DNA of 64,000 nucleotides from an uncultured Clostridia bacterium (GTDB lineage Bacteria; Bacillota; Clostridia; Christensenellales; Borkfalkiaceae), in contig CANRIK010000018.1 of NCBI GenBank assembly GCA_947630705.1, positions 1 to 64,000 of the forward strand, written 5' to 3'. Below, piece by piece: positions 51,245 through 61,661 of the stretch. The notes beneath the pieces were generated by a model, which was given only the letters and a program-made list of their open reading frames with translations, was not told the DNA's origin and ran no database searches. Made by a program: the position numbers and the translations under genes. Position 1 is the stretch's first letter. Each line of letters opens with the position of its first letter.

Positions 51245-51259
51245 ATTTTTTGATAGAAT
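51231..51259 (+). promoter_or_regulatory. Sigma-A-like promoter upstream of the Xaa-Pro peptidase
   Basis: TTGACA (51231-51236) N17 TAGAAT (51254-51259). Confidence 0.55.
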
Positions 51260-51277
51260 AAAGGGGAAAGGCTTTAT

Positions 51278-52327
51278 ATGGCAATCAATAATACCGGAAA
51301 AATTTTTAAAGCCGTAGGGGCGCAGGCGGTTTTTACCGAACAACGCGATTTGCGCCAATATCTTACAGGACTGTCGACTTCGTTCGGTTATGTGCTTACC
51401 GATAAGCACGGCACAACGTTTTATACCGATCCGAGATATATCGAAACGGCGACGAAACTGCTCACTCCGACGGGCATAAAGGTAAATCTGTTTGAAGGTT
51501 CCCTTGAAAAAATTCTGAAAAAATACAGCGAAATCGCCATTCCCGTTTCTCGTACGTATTATGAAGAATGTCTTAAATTCGGCGAAATGAAGTTGAAGAT
51601 TATAGACAGCACGCCGGCATTCGAGACGGCAATGGCCGTCAAAGAAGACGAAGAACTCGATTTGATAAAAAAAGCGTGTCGGATTACGGACGAGGCCTTT
51701 TCTGAATTGCTCGGCAGAATAAAGGAAGGCATGAGCGAAAACGAAGTGGCGGCGGAACTCGAATACCTCATGCGCAAGATGGGCGCAAGCGGAACGAGTT
51801 TCGAAACCATAGTTGCTTTCGGAGAAAATTCAAGTGTTCCGCATCACGAAACGGGGTTCAGAAAGTTAAAATTCGGAGATATAATTTTAATAGATTTCGG
51901 TTGCAAATACGGCGGATATTGCTCCGATTGTACGCGCACATTCCTTTTTGGCGACAACGGTACGCACGGCGAGTTTAAAGAAGCATATTCGCATGTTTTA
52001 AACGCACACATGCTGGCCAAAGAGCATATTGTCGACGGGATGCGCGGCAGACAGGCCGATGCGCTTGCAAGAGACTATTTGTGCAACGTCGGTTTGGGAA
52101 AATACTTTACGCATACTTTGGGGCACGGAGTCGGAATAAATATTCATGAACGTCCGTATATTTCGCCTAAAAGCTGTGAAGTATTGCAAAACAATATGGT
52201 ATTTTCCGACGAGCCCGGGGTATATTTCGAGGGCAAATTCGGTATAAGAATAGAAGATACGGTTACGCTTTGCGACGGACATGTTGTCAGTTTGACCGAT
52301 TCGGATAAAAATTTAATTGTTTTATAA
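51278..52327 (+). CDS. M24 family Xaa-Pro peptidase
   Basis: 'ILIDFGCKYGGYCSDCTRTF', 'HTLGHGVGINIHERPYIS', 'VFSDEPGVYFEGKFGIRIEDTV'. Confidence 0.93.
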   Translation: MAINNTGKIFKAVGAQAVFTEQRDLRQYLTGLSTSFGYVLTDKHGTTFYTDPRYIETATKLLTPTGIKVNLFEGSLEKILKKYSEIAIPVSRTYYEECLKFGEMKLKIIDSTPAFETAMAVKEDEELDLIKKACRITDEAFSELLGRIKEGMSENEVAAELEYLMRKMGASGTSFETIVAFGENSSVPHHETGFRKLKFGDIILIDFGCKYGGYCSDCTRTFLFGDNGTHGEFKEAYSHVLNAHMLAKEHIVDGMRGRQADALARDYLCNVGLGKYFTHTLGHGVGINIHERPYISPKSCEVLQNNMVFSDEPGVYFEGKFGIRIEDTVTLCDGHVVSLTDSDKNLIVL

Positions 52328-52347
52328 GGAAATAAGGAGAAAAATTT

Positions 52348-52923
52348 ATGGCATCGATATTAGCAGGCGACATAAGAAAGGGAACAACTTTCGAGTATAA
52401 CGGTAAGGGAGTCTACACGGTTACCGAATTTCAACACGTAAAACCCGGCAAGGGAGCGGCTTTTGTCAGGACGACTCTGAAAAACGTAGTTACGGGTCAG
52501 GTTCTTTCGGATATAACCTTCAATCCTACCGCAAAACTCGAAACGGCGCAGGTTGAAACAAGAAAGATGACATATTCGTACACAGACGGCGAATTCTACT
52601 ATTTCATGGATCCCGATACCTTCGATATGATTACGCTCAATCCCGGGCAGGTTGAGGAAGCGCTCAAATATATCAAGGAAAACGATACGGTAACGGTAAA
52701 ATCGCTCAACGGCAACGCATTCTCGGTAGAACCCGAAAATTTTGTCGAGCTTAAAATAATCGAGTGCGAACCCGGCGTACGCGGCAATACTGCAACAAAC
52801 GTCATGAAAAACGCCGTTGTGGAAACGGGCGCGACCATTCAGGTTCCCATGTTCGTGGAAGAAGGCGAAGTTATCCGTATAGATACGCGTACCGGAGAAT
52901 ATATGTCGAGAGTCGGCAAATAA
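52348..52923 (+). CDS. efp: Elongation factor P
   Basis: '[26 protein letters not shown]', '[10 protein letters not shown]'. Confidence 0.96.
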   Translation: MASILAGDIRKGTTFEYNGKGVYTVTEFQHVKPGKGAAFVRTTLKNVVTGQVLSDITFNPTAKLETAQVETRKMTYSYTDGEFYYFMDPDTFDMITLNPGQVEEALKYIKENDTVTVKSLNGNAFSVEPENFVELKIIECEPGVRGNTATNVMKNAVVETGATIQVPMFVEEGEVIRIDTRTGEYMSRVGK

Positions 52924-52927
52924 TTTA

Positions 52928-53365
52928 ATGAAAGCGGTTATTCAGCGCGTAGGACATACGGTTCTTTCGGTTGACGGAAAAGTAGTTTCCGAAATCGGTT
53001 TCGGTCTTGCGGTTTTTCTCGGTATAAAAGTTGGCGACTGTCAGTCGCAGGCGGATTATTTGGCAAAAAAAATTGTCAACATGCGTATTTTTGAGGATGA
53101 GAACGGCAAGATGAATCTGTCGGTGAAAGACGTGGGTGGGGAAATATTGCTTATATCCCAATTTACTCTTTTAGCCGACTGTTCACACGGGAACCGTCCG
53201 AGTTTTTTAAATGCGGAAAGACCGGAAAGGGCCGAATGTCTGTATGAATACACTGCCGAAAAACTGCGTGAATACGATGTTCCCGTAAGAACCGGCGTAT
53301 TCGGCGCCGATATGAAAATCGAACAATTCAACGACGGTCCGGTTTCCATAATTCTTGAAATCTGA
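52928..53365 (+). CDS. dtd: D-aminoacyl-tRNA deacylase
   Basis: 'MKAVIQRV', 'LLISQFTLLADCSHGNRPSF', 'NDGPVSIILE'. Confidence 0.94.
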   Translation: MKAVIQRVGHTVLSVDGKVVSEIGFGLAVFLGIKVGDCQSQADYLAKKIVNMRIFEDENGKMNLSVKDVGGEILLISQFTLLADCSHGNRPSFLNAERPERAECLYEYTAEKLREYDVPVRTGVFGADMKIEQFNDGPVSIILEI

Positions 53366-53400
53366 ATTACAGGGCGATTTTTCGCCCTGTTTTGGTACAT

Positions 53401-54237
53401 ATGAAAATACGCTATCTTGGTACCGGAGCAGCAGAAGGGGTACCGGCAATGTTTTGCAACTGCGACTGCTGCAATAAAATAAGAGAGCTCGGCGAAAGCC
53501 AGTTCCACACTCGTTCGCAGGTGCTTCTGGATGATAAGATCTGTATAGATTTTCCGCCGGAGGCATATGTTCATTCAATAAAATACGGCGTGAATTTATC
53601 GGCTCTCAAATATCTCTTGATTACTCATTCGCATATGGATCATTTTTATGCGCATGATTTTATTTTGCGCGGTTATAAGTATGCTGTTATAAATGAGCCT
53701 GTATTGGAGATATACGGAAATTCCGACGTTGAAAAAATTTTTTACGATTGTACGGAAAGGGAAATGAAACCTGTGGTTTCGCAGAATCTCAAAATCACGA
53801 AAATCAAATCTTACGATGAATTGAATTTAGACGGTTATCGTGTAATAGCTTTTCCGGCAAATCACGGTAAAACCGAAGAAGCATTGCTGTTTTATATCGA
53901 AAAGGACGGCGTGGGATATCTTCATATGTATGATACGGGCAGATTATCCGACGAAACTGTGAAATTTCTCGCGGCGAAAGGCGCAAGAGCAAATCTTGTA
54001 AGTTTCGATTGCACTTATGTCGGCGGTTGCGGCGGCGAAAGCTCGCGGCATATGGGGATTGCAGACAATATGTACATGAAACAAAAACTTTTGGACTACG
54101 GTATAATTTCCAATGACTCAAAAATTGTCATCACGCATTTTTCTCACAACGGAAGTCCTTTTGTTTCGCGGCTTGAAAAACTCGAAGAGGAGTACGGAGT
54201 AATTGCCGCCAAAGACGGTTTAGAGGTCGTTTTCTGA
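53401..54237 (+). CDS. MBL-fold metallohydrolase
   Basis: 'MKIRYLGTGAAEGVPAMFCNCDCCN', 'LLITHSHMDHFYAHD'. Confidence 0.85.
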   Translation: MKIRYLGTGAAEGVPAMFCNCDCCNKIRELGESQFHTRSQVLLDDKICIDFPPEAYVHSIKYGVNLSALKYLLITHSHMDHFYAHDFILRGYKYAVINEPVLEIYGNSDVEKIFYDCTEREMKPVVSQNLKITKIKSYDELNLDGYRVIAFPANHGKTEEALLFYIEKDGVGYLHMYDTGRLSDETVKFLAAKGARANLVSFDCTYVGGCGGESSRHMGIADNMYMKQKLLDYGIISNDSKIVITHFSHNGSPFVSRLEKLEEEYGVIAAKDGLEVVF

Positions 54238-54764
54238 TGAAATTTTTCGGGCATTTGTTTACGGTCGGAAGACATAGGAGAATGGTCAGAAAGCTCTGCT
54301 TCAAAGTAGGACTTATAAAGCAGGGGCTTTTGCATGATTTATCCAAATATTCTTACGCCGAATTTCACTCCGGAGTCAAGTATTACCAAGGTTTTCGCAG
54401 TCCTCAGGCAAAGGAACGCGAAGTTCTCGGGTATTCGGCGGCTTGGTTGCATCACAAGGGGAGAAACAAACACCATTTTGAATATTGGACCGATTTTATC
54501 GGCGGAAAGAAAGTATATATAAATATGCCGCCTAAATACTTTGCCGAAATGGTTTGCGACAGAATTGCCGCAAGCAAAATTTATCTTAAAGATCAGTATA
54601 CGGACGCAAGTCCGTTGGAGTATTTCGAAAATCGCACCGACATAAACGGTATGAATGAAAAGACGGCTGAGAGATTGCGCTATTTTCTCACTCTGTTAAA
54701 GGACGGCGGCGAAAAGGCAATGCTCAAAGAACTCAAAGCATATGTAAAATGCAATAAGAAGTAA
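54237..54764 (+). CDS. DUF5662-like protein
   Basis: 'GLLHDLSKYSYAEFHSGVKYYQG...AWLHHKGRNKHHFEYW'; ATG overlaps upstream stop. Confidence 0.75.
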   Translation: MKFFGHLFTVGRHRRMVRKLCFKVGLIKQGLLHDLSKYSYAEFHSGVKYYQGFRSPQAKEREVLGYSAAWLHHKGRNKHHFEYWTDFIGGKKVYINMPPKYFAEMVCDRIAASKIYLKDQYTDASPLEYFENRTDINGMNEKTAERLRYFLTLLKDGGEKAMLKELKAYVKCNKK

Positions 54765-54766
54765 GA

Positions 54767-54803
54767 CAAAAAAGAGACGGAAAAATAATTCCGTCTCTTT
54801 TTT
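54767..54803. terminator. Bidirectional terminator
   Basis: aaaaaagagacgga-N8-tccgtctctttttt. Confidence 0.85.
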
Positions 54804-54821
54804 GCGTATACGTGTTGAGTT

Positions 54822-56075
54822 TTATTTGGTTCTCGAAATTTTTACGTTGTCATTGGTTCTGCTGCGCAGTTCTTTTATCGGGTGGTCGCTGTCCTGATAT
54901 CTGAAATCCTTACCCAATTTTTCTATTGTTTTTTCTATTACGAGATGAGAAGGATTTTTTGTGGGATCGCCCGACATATATTTCTGATAGTCGAAATATC
55001 TGTGTCCGTCCGAAAGTTTTTTAATATCTTTGTAATCGAATTTTTTCTGGGTATTGTCGGCCGTAAGCAAAACTGTATTTGCCAAAACTTTTCTTATATA
55101 TTCTTTGTTGCCGCCGAGTTTTAAAAGTTTGGGAAATTCTCCCGAGCCGAAAACCGTTTCATAACTTTTATTTTCGTATTTTTTGAGCAGTTTTGCGGCG
55201 GTTTTCAGGTGTGTTACCTCCATTTTAAAGTGTTCCGCCCATATCTTTTTTATGCTTTCGTCGCTCTCGTCCTGCATTGCGGAGTAGTAGAGCCAACATT
55301 CCGTGTATTCGTGCATGACCCATTGTTCCAGCCAAGTCATGTCGGGGTCTTTCAAACTTTCGTATTGAGTTACGTGCGCTTCCTCTATCATGGCGATTTC
55401 GGCATATAATTTGCGTCCCAGATCGTTTTTATACCATTGAGCTATATTCATATAATAGTTCATGGTTTGCTGTTCGGCCGCAGTTATGGTACAGGCAACA
55501 AGTTTACTGTATAGATCGGCTTTTTCCGCTTTGAGATGAGGTTTGATATCGTCGGAAGGATATCTGTGTTCGGCTACTGTGGGTCTCCCGGGCATAATTT
55601 CCGTGTATTTTCCTACGAGCATATCGGCGTCGATATTTTTATCTGTTTTAAGAAGATTTGCATAGCGATACAGGTGGTCGAAATCTTCCAAAAGCGCAAA
55701 ATTCAGAGCCTTGATATTGTTTTCGTCTTTTTCGTTTATGGCAAGAACGGCGGTGAGGTCTACCGCAAGCTGTTCATATGCAATGGTGGTTTCAAGAATA
55801 CTTTCGTTGATGGGTTTCAAACAGCTTATTCGCTTTTGTTGTTGCTGTTCCTGTCTGCGCACGACGGAAAGCGCGTCGAGAATTTCCGGCTCGCTGCAAT
55901 GCCTTGCGAAATTGTGCATAAACCATTGCGATTCAAACTCCGTTCCGTTCATCAGAATTACACGGGTCTTGGTGTAGGGGGAAGTTTTATCTTTGTTGTA
56001 ACTTTTGGGATACATTTTTCTCAACGGTAAAAAGTTGTTGTCAAGCGCCTTGCACTTTTCTTTAATCGGATTCAT
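54822..56075 (-). CDS. Ferritin-like-domain protein, unknown function
   Basis: Helical protein with repeated E/DxxH patterns ('LLEDFDHLYRYANLL', 'EIAMIEEAHVTQYESL', 'EHFKMEVTHLKTAAKLL'); start at MNPIKEK (56075) with RBS ggagg. Confidence 0.6.
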   Translation of the reverse strand: MNPIKEKCKALDNNFLPLRKMYPKSYNKDKTSPYTKTRVILMNGTEFESQWFMHNFARHCSEPEILDALSVVRRQEQQQQKRISCLKPINESILETTIAYEQLAVDLTAVLAINEKDENNIKALNFALLEDFDHLYRYANLLKTDKNIDADMLVGKYTEIMPGRPTVAEHRYPSDDIKPHLKAEKADLYSKLVACTITAAEQQTMNYYMNIAQWYKNDLGRKLYAEIAMIEEAHVTQYESLKDPDMTWLEQWVMHEYTECWLYYSAMQDESDESIKKIWAEHFKMEVTHLKTAAKLLKKYENKSYETVFGSGEFPKLLKLGGNKEYIRKVLANTVLLTADNTQKKFDYKDIKKLSDGHRYFDYQKYMSGDPTKNPSHLVIEKTIEKLGKDFRYQDSDHPIKELRSRTNDNVKISRTK

Positions 56076-56137
56076 AATTACCTCCGGATAAGTTTTAGGC
56101 AACCTGGCTTCATTTTAATCAATTATTCGGCAAATTC

Positions 56138-56166
56138 TTGACAAGAAATTGCAATTAATTTATACT
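56138..56166 (+). promoter_or_regulatory. Sigma-A-like promoter upstream of the GT2 gene
   Basis: TTGACA (56138-56143) N17 TATACT (56161-56166). Confidence 0.55.
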
Positions 56167-56223
56167 GGATTTATATTTGAGTCGTAACATTATTATATAG
56201 TAATCTATTACGGAGGTAAAAGC

Positions 56224-57546
56224 ATGTGGTATGAAATTTTGTTTCGCGTGTTGAGCATTGTCAATTATGCCATACTCATCATAATTGCCATACCGCTTCT
56301 GATTCAGATACTGTACGTTGTATTTTCGTTTTTGAAAAAGAAAACGTATCCGAAAAGTGACAAAAAGGGCAGAATAGCTTTTTTGATTCCGGCATATAAC
56401 GAGGAGGACGTCATTTACGATACCGTAAAATCGGTAATAGATAAACAGAATTATCCCCGTGACAAATTCGACGTGTTTGTAGTTGCGGATAATTGTACCG
56501 ACAAAACGGCGGAATTGGCAGAAAAGGCCGGTGCGATAGTATTGATACATAACGATCCCGATCCGGCTCATCATATGGCGCTGTATCCGTTGAAATTCGG
56601 AGTGGACCATATTATCAATATTACCGATAATCCGTACGACCTCGTTATTCATCTTGATGCGGACAACCATATAAATGCGGACTTTGCCTCGCTTATGAAC
56701 GACGCCTATCAGTCGGGTGTGGAATTTGCCCGTCCATACGAGGGGGCTCTGAATGCCACTCAAAATTTTTATACAAAGGCATGTTCGCTGTTTTACGCGT
56801 TTGATTCTCGGTTCGGCAGTCGTGTGAGGGAGAGATTGCACCTTTCCGCGCATGTGGACGGCAGCGGAGCAACAATGAGCGTAAATCTCCTGAAAAGGAC
56901 GGGCGGATATGATTCGGAAACAGTTGCGGACGACGCCGAATTCAGTTTGAACAGAATGTTGGAAGGAGTAAAAGGGCATTTTGTAGAGGATGCGATAGTC
57001 TATCAGGATTCGCCCTCAACCTTTAAGGATACCGCGGCGCGCAATCAAAGAATAGGCAACGGCGTAATGAATTTAATGAAATCCCGTGCCGGCAAAATGA
57101 TAAGCACTTTCTTTAAAACGGGTAATTTCTCTCTTTTGGAAATGTTGTCGATGTATTTGCTCAATTTTTTGAACGTGGTGATAGCTATATGGTTGCCGCT
57201 GTATTACGTCTATCATTTCCTTTTCCTCGGGTTTGCCGCATACGGAACAATGGAGCTGACGCTGTATACTCCGGAATTTTACAAATCACTGTTATGGGGA
57301 ACGATAATAGTGGGAGCGGCGATTCTCGTGGCGCTGTTTATATTCTTCGGATATATTCAGGCGTTTATACTTGTTATGACCGACTATAAAAAACTCGGTG
57401 CGCAGAAGCGCAGTCAGCTTATGTTGGCAGTATTCATGTTTCCCGCGTTTTTGATACTTTACAGCATTACCCTCTTACGCGGCGCCGTATCCAAACAGAA
57501 AAAATGGGAAAAAATCAAACGTAACGTCACAAATTCTGAAATGTAA
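56224..57546 (+). CDS. Family 2 glycosyltransferase, membrane-associated
   Basis: 'AFLIPAYNEEDVIYDTVKSV', 'FVVADNCTDKTAELAEKAGA', C-terminal TM segments. Confidence 0.88.
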   Translation: MWYEILFRVLSIVNYAILIIIAIPLLIQILYVVFSFLKKKTYPKSDKKGRIAFLIPAYNEEDVIYDTVKSVIDKQNYPRDKFDVFVVADNCTDKTAELAEKAGAIVLIHNDPDPAHHMALYPLKFGVDHIINITDNPYDLVIHLDADNHINADFASLMNDAYQSGVEFARPYEGALNATQNFYTKACSLFYAFDSRFGSRVRERLHLSAHVDGSGATMSVNLLKRTGGYDSETVADDAEFSLNRMLEGVKGHFVEDAIVYQDSPSTFKDTAARNQRIGNGVMNLMKSRAGKMISTFFKTGNFSLLEMLSMYLLNFLNVVIAIWLPLYYVYHFLFLGFAAYGTMELTLYTPEFYKSLLWGTIIVGAAILVALFIFFGYIQAFILVMTDYKKLGAQKRSQLMLAVFMFPAFLILYSITLLRGAVSKQKKWEKIKRNVTNSEM

Positions 57547-57560
57547 CGGAAGGTGAAAAT

Positions 57561-58514
57561 TTGGATCAACAGCAAAAAGCTCTTGTAATAGAGCATCTTT
57601 CAAAATCCTACGGCGAGTTAAAGGCCGTGAACGATATATCTTTTGAGGTCGCAAAGGGCTCGCTTTTTGCATTTTTGGGCATAAACGGCGCGGGCAAATC
57701 GACGACGATAAATATTATCTGTTCTATTTTGACAAAAGATTCCGGAAAGATATACGTCGACGGATACGACCTTGATGACAATCCGGCCAAGATAAAAAAC
57801 GAGACGGGGATAGTATTCCAGACAAGCGTGCTTGATAAGGACTTAACCGTAAAACAGAATCTCGAAATCCGTACGGCGTTCTATTCGCTTTCAAAAGCGG
57901 AAAAAAAGGAAAATATAAAGACTATAATCGATCTTCTCGAACTCGAACCCATTTTGAACAAGCCCGTTCGGAATTTGAGCGGCGGACAAATGAGAAGAGT
58001 GGATATTGCCAGAGCCATGGTGCATAAACCGAAGCTGTTGATACTCGACGAGCCCACTACGGGACTTGACCCCAAAACAAGACTTGTCGTTTGGTCGCTT
58101 ATTGATAAAATAAGGTCCGAAACGGGCATGACGGTATTCCTTACAACGCATTATCTTGAAGAAGCGGAAATGGCTACCGACGTCGTTATTATGGACAAGG
58201 GCAATATAATTGCTCACGGCACGCCGATAGAACTTAAAAACGCATATTCGAAAGACTATATAATCAGTTATGAACCTCGAAACAAAGACCTTGAAGGTAG
58301 GTTAAAGGAAAAGAAAATTTCATTCGAATATGACGCGGAACGCAAAGCGTATAAAATTTTTATACGAGATACTGCGGAAGCCAAACGTATAATCAAAGAA
58401 TTCGACGAATATTTGACGGATTTCGAAATACTCAAAGGCACAATGGACGACGTATTCCTTAACGTGACGGGGAAAAATATAAAACTTACGGGAGAGGGAG
58501 ATGCAAACGACTAA
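57561..58514 (+). CDS. ABC-2 type exporter ATP-binding protein
   Basis: 'GINGAGKSTTINI', 'NLSGGQMRRVDIARA', 'LLILDEPTTGLDP'; TTG start. Confidence 0.92.
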   Translation: MDQQQKALVIEHLSKSYGELKAVNDISFEVAKGSLFAFLGINGAGKSTTINIICSILTKDSGKIYVDGYDLDDNPAKIKNETGIVFQTSVLDKDLTVKQNLEIRTAFYSLSKAEKKENIKTIIDLLELEPILNKPVRNLSGGQMRRVDIARAMVHKPKLLILDEPTTGLDPKTRLVVWSLIDKIRSETGMTVFLTTHYLEEAEMATDVVIMDKGNIIAHGTPIELKNAYSKDYIISYEPRNKDLEGRLKEKKISFEYDAERKAYKIFIRDTAEAKRIIKEFDEYLTDFEILKGTMDDVFLNVTGKNIKLTGEGDAND

Positions 58515-59493
58515 ACCTAAAATCAATTATGTCGATATCTTTTTCCAACTTACGAGAAGGCATCTTCTGGTGCTTTTCCGTAACAAGATAAGAGTATTTT
58601 TTACCGTAATGGCTCCGTTGATTGTGTTTGCGATATATATACTCTTTTTAAAGGATCTCGAATTGACCACCGTACAGGGTGCAATTCTTCAATTAAACAC
58701 GGACAATGGTTTTAACCTCGATTACGAGCAGTACAGAAAACCTATCGAAACGATTGTAGACTCGTGGATGTTGAGCGGCATTATAGCCATTTCATCGCTT
58801 ACGGTCTCTCTTCAAACCAATAACATTATAGTCAGCGATAAAGAAAACGGAGTCAACAGAGACTTTGCCTCTTCGCCGGTGAATAAAGGCGTGCTTATCG
58901 CAAGTTACTTTTTGTACAGCTTTATCGTTACGGTTCTCATATGTTTCATATTTCTCGCTATATGTTTCATATATCTCGCTTGTCTCGGCGAATTTGCGTT
59001 GACTTTCGTCGATTTTCTCGAAATAGTGGGGATAATAGTATTTTCATCGATTAGCTCCGTACTTTTTACAGTATTTATATGCTCGTTTGTTACGCGAGAC
59101 GCGACAATGGGCAGTATCATTACAATATTTTCAACCGCGGTTGGTTTCCTTATCGGCGCGTACATGCCGCTTGCCATGATGCCGGAATGGGTAGGAAATA
59201 TTTGCGGTTTCTTCCCGGGTACTTATACATGTTCATTGCTGCGCTATGCGTTTATGGAAACGCCGATCAGCAATTTGTATGCGGAAATAACCTCCGTCGC
59301 CGGAGGTGAACAGCTATTGGCTTCCGTTACGGAAAATTTCGGATTTACTCTCAAATTTTTCGGCAACACCGTAGACCCGTCTTTCCAGACGATCGCTTTG
59401 GCTGTATTCAGCCTTGTATTGGGAGTGATGAACGTATTTTCAGCCAATCATATGATAAAAATTACAGGGGCATTCAAACGTAAAAAGAAGTAG
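58501..59493 (+). CDS. ABC-2 type exporter permease
   Basis: Six-TM-type permease overlapping the ATPase gene. Confidence 0.88.
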   Translation: MQTTKPKINYVDIFFQLTRRHLLVLFRNKIRVFFTVMAPLIVFAIYILFLKDLELTTVQGAILQLNTDNGFNLDYEQYRKPIETIVDSWMLSGIIAISSLTVSLQTNNIIVSDKENGVNRDFASSPVNKGVLIASYFLYSFIVTVLICFIFLAICFIYLACLGEFALTFVDFLEIVGIIVFSSISSVLFTVFICSFVTRDATMGSIITIFSTAVGFLIGAYMPLAMMPEWVGNICGFFPGTYTCSLLRYAFMETPISNLYAEITSVAGGEQLLASVTENFGFTLKFFGNTVDPSFQTIALAVFSLVLGVMNVFSANHMIKITGAFKRKKK

Positions 59494-59500
59494 GCGTAAA

Positions 59501-60655
59501 ATGAAAAAGATTAATGACGGTATCTATTATGTAGGCGTCGACGATGTCAAAATCGATTTGTTCGAGGGCAATTTGCCCGTACCGAACGGAGTTTCGTATA
59601 ATTCGTATGTCATAAAAGACGATAAATGCGCGGTCATGGACAGCGTTGACGCGGCTTTCGGCGAAGAGTGGCTTAAAGAAGTGGAGCGGGCGTTGCAAGG
59701 CGCGGAACCGGACTATCTGGTAGTTCTTCATATGGAGCCGGACCATTCTGCGAATATCTATAATTTTGCGCAAAAATATCCTAATTCGCTTATCGTCGGC
59801 AATAATAAAACTTTCGTGATGCTGCAAGAGTATTTCGGTACCGATTTTGCGGACAGAAGAGTGGTTGTGAAGGATGGCGAGAAACTCAATCTCGGCAAGC
59901 ATGAGTTAACATTCATATTTGCTCCCATGGTACATTGGCCCGAGGTCATGACCGCTTATGAAAGCTATACAAGGGCATATTTCTCCGCCGACGCTTTCGG
60001 TAAATTCGGAGCCCTTTCAAAGGGCGGAGAATGGGACGATGAGGCGCGCAGATATTACTTTGCCATAGTGGGAAAATACGGCGTTCAGGTACAGGCTCTT
60101 TTGAAGAAGGTGTCCGCATATGAGATAGCCGCAATATATCCTCTTCACGGTCCGGTACTCGAAAATAATCTCGGTCATTTTTTAAATCTCTATTCGCTAT
60201 GGTCGGAATATAAACCCGAAACGGACGGTGTGTTCGTCGCCTATTCATCAGTATACGGACATACGGCTCTTGCCGTAGAGAAATTCGTCGGCATGTTAAA
60301 GGAGAAGGGGGTTAATGCGGAGGCTTGCGACGTTATCAGAACGGACAGGACGCAATGTATTGCCAAAGCGTTTAAATATTCTAAAATTGTCTTTGCAACC
60401 ACCACATATAACGGGGGAATTTTCCCTTCGATGCGTGAATTTATAGAAAGCCTCGTAGAGCGAAATTTCCGCAACAGGAAGATAGGCTTGATAGAAAACG
60501 GCAGTTGGGCGCCGTTTGCGGCAAAAGCCATCACGTCTATGCTTGAAAATTGCAAGGACTTGACGTTTGCGACAACAACCGTAAAAATACGTTCCGCTTT
60601 GAACGCGCAGAGCAGTGAAGAGCTTAAATGTCTTGCCACCGAAATGAGCGAATGA
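59501..60655 (+). CDS. FprA-family flavodiiron protein
   Basis: 'LHMEPDHSANI' diiron ligands, C-terminal flavodoxin 'VAYSSVYGHTALAVEKF'. Confidence 0.93.
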   Translation: MKKINDGIYYVGVDDVKIDLFEGNLPVPNGVSYNSYVIKDDKCAVMDSVDAAFGEEWLKEVERALQGAEPDYLVVLHMEPDHSANIYNFAQKYPNSLIVGNNKTFVMLQEYFGTDFADRRVVVKDGEKLNLGKHELTFIFAPMVHWPEVMTAYESYTRAYFSADAFGKFGALSKGGEWDDEARRYYFAIVGKYGVQVQALLKKVSAYEIAAIYPLHGPVLENNLGHFLNLYSLWSEYKPETDGVFVAYSSVYGHTALAVEKFVGMLKEKGVNAEACDVIRTDRTQCIAKAFKYSKIVFATTTYNGGIFPSMREFIESLVERNFRNRKIGLIENGSWAPFAAKAITSMLENCKDLTFATTTVKIRSALNAQSSEELKCLATEMSE

Positions 60656-61119
60656 ATATGGAAAAAATTGAAAGTTTTAAAGTAAATCATCTCAAACTCG
60701 AATCGGGTCTGTATGTTTCTCGCGTAGATGTCAACAGGGGTTGTGCGGTTACGACTTTCGATTTGCGCTTTACCGCACCTAATCGCGAGCCGGTGATGGA
60801 TATGCCGGCCATACATACAATAGAACATCTGGGCGCAACATATCTGCGCAATTCCTCTTTGAAGGAAGACGTTGTGTATTTCGGACCGATGGGGTGTCGT
60901 ACGGGCTTTTATCTAATAATGTTCGGCAAGTTGAGATCCGAGGACGTCTATGAACTTGTTATGAATATGTTGCGGTTTATTTCGGAATTCGAGGGGGAGA
61001 TTCCGGGAGCAAAACCCCAAGAGTGCGGCAATTATTCGGAGCAGAATCTGAATATGGCCAAGTATTACGTAAACAGATACATGAGAAATCTTTCGCAAAA
61101 CAAGAGATTTCATTATTGA
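60652..61119 (+). CDS. luxS: S-ribosylhomocysteine lyase
   Basis: 'MPAIHTIEHLGATYLRN', 'VVYFGPMGCRTGFYLIM', 'ECGNY'. Confidence 0.95.
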   Translation: MNMEKIESFKVNHLKLESGLYVSRVDVNRGCAVTTFDLRFTAPNREPVMDMPAIHTIEHLGATYLRNSSLKEDVVYFGPMGCRTGFYLIMFGKLRSEDVYELVMNMLRFISEFEGEIPGAKPQECGNYSEQNLNMAKYYVNRYMRNLSQNKRFHY

Positions 61120-61158
61120 TTCAAGTTGACTTTATTTGAATTGCCGAACCGAAATCGG

Positions 61159-61187
61159 TTGCATTTTTCGTTCGACGGTTGTATTAT
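61159..61187 (+). promoter_or_regulatory. Sigma-A-like promoter of tRNA-Arg
   Basis: TTGCAT (61159-61164) N17 TATTAT (61182-61187). Confidence 0.55.
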
Positions 61188-61196
61188 AAATTCAAC

Positions 61197-61271
61197 GCTT
61201 CCGTAGTTAAATGGATATAACAAGCCCCTCCTAAGGGCTAGTTATGGGTTCGATTCCCGTCGGGAGTACCA
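61197..61271 (+). tRNA. tRNA-Arg(CCT), CCA encoded
   Basis: GCTTCCG TAGTTAAATGGATATAAC AAGCCCCTCCTAAGGGCT AGTTATGGGTTCGATTCCCGT CGGGAGT ACCA; anticodon loop CTCCTAA. Confidence 0.94.
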
Positions 61272-61308
61272 AAAGCCCAAATTGAAATTAATTCGATTTG
61301 GGCTTTAA
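61272..61308 (+). terminator. Hairpin downstream of tRNA-Arg
   Basis: aaagcccaaat-N13-atttgggcttt then aatattt. Confidence 0.7.
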
Positions 61309-61381
61309 TATTTAATTTTAAAACTAGCTTATCTATAAAATTAATATTTGCATTTTAAAATTTTAAAGTTTAAAAATTAAA

Positions 61382-61418
61382 AATGTTACTTATTGTATGT
61401 TGATATTTAAGTAACATT
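61382..61418 (+). promoter_or_regulatory. Candidate C-protein operator (inverted repeat)
   Basis: aatgttactta (61382-61392) and perfect complement taagtaacatt (61408-61418), 15-nt gap, 26 nt before the HTH ATG. Confidence 0.6.
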
Positions 61419-61444
61419 ATTTTAATCTTAATGAAGAGGTATGT

Positions 61445-61648
61445 ATGTTACAAGAAAAAGTCGGAAAACGAATTAAGCAGTTAAGAAATCAATTAGGCAT
61501 AAGTCAGGAAGAACTTGCATTTCGTTCAAATGTTCATAGAACTTATATTGCCAGTGTTGAAGTGGGGAAAAGAAATTTAACAATCAATGTACTGGAAAAA
61601 ATAGTTAACGCTTTAGAAGTTACGTTAAGTGATTTTTTTAATTTTTAA
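61445..61648 (+). CDS. XRE-family HTH regulator, probable R-M controller (C) protein
   Basis: 67 aa 'VGKRIKQLRNQLGISQEELAFRSNVHRTYIASVEVGKRNLTINVLEKIVNALEVTLSDFF'. Confidence 0.88.
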   Translation: MLQEKVGKRIKQLRNQLGISQEELAFRSNVHRTYIASVEVGKRNLTINVLEKIVNALEVTLSDFFNF

Positions 61649-61661
61649 CGGTGAGGATAAA

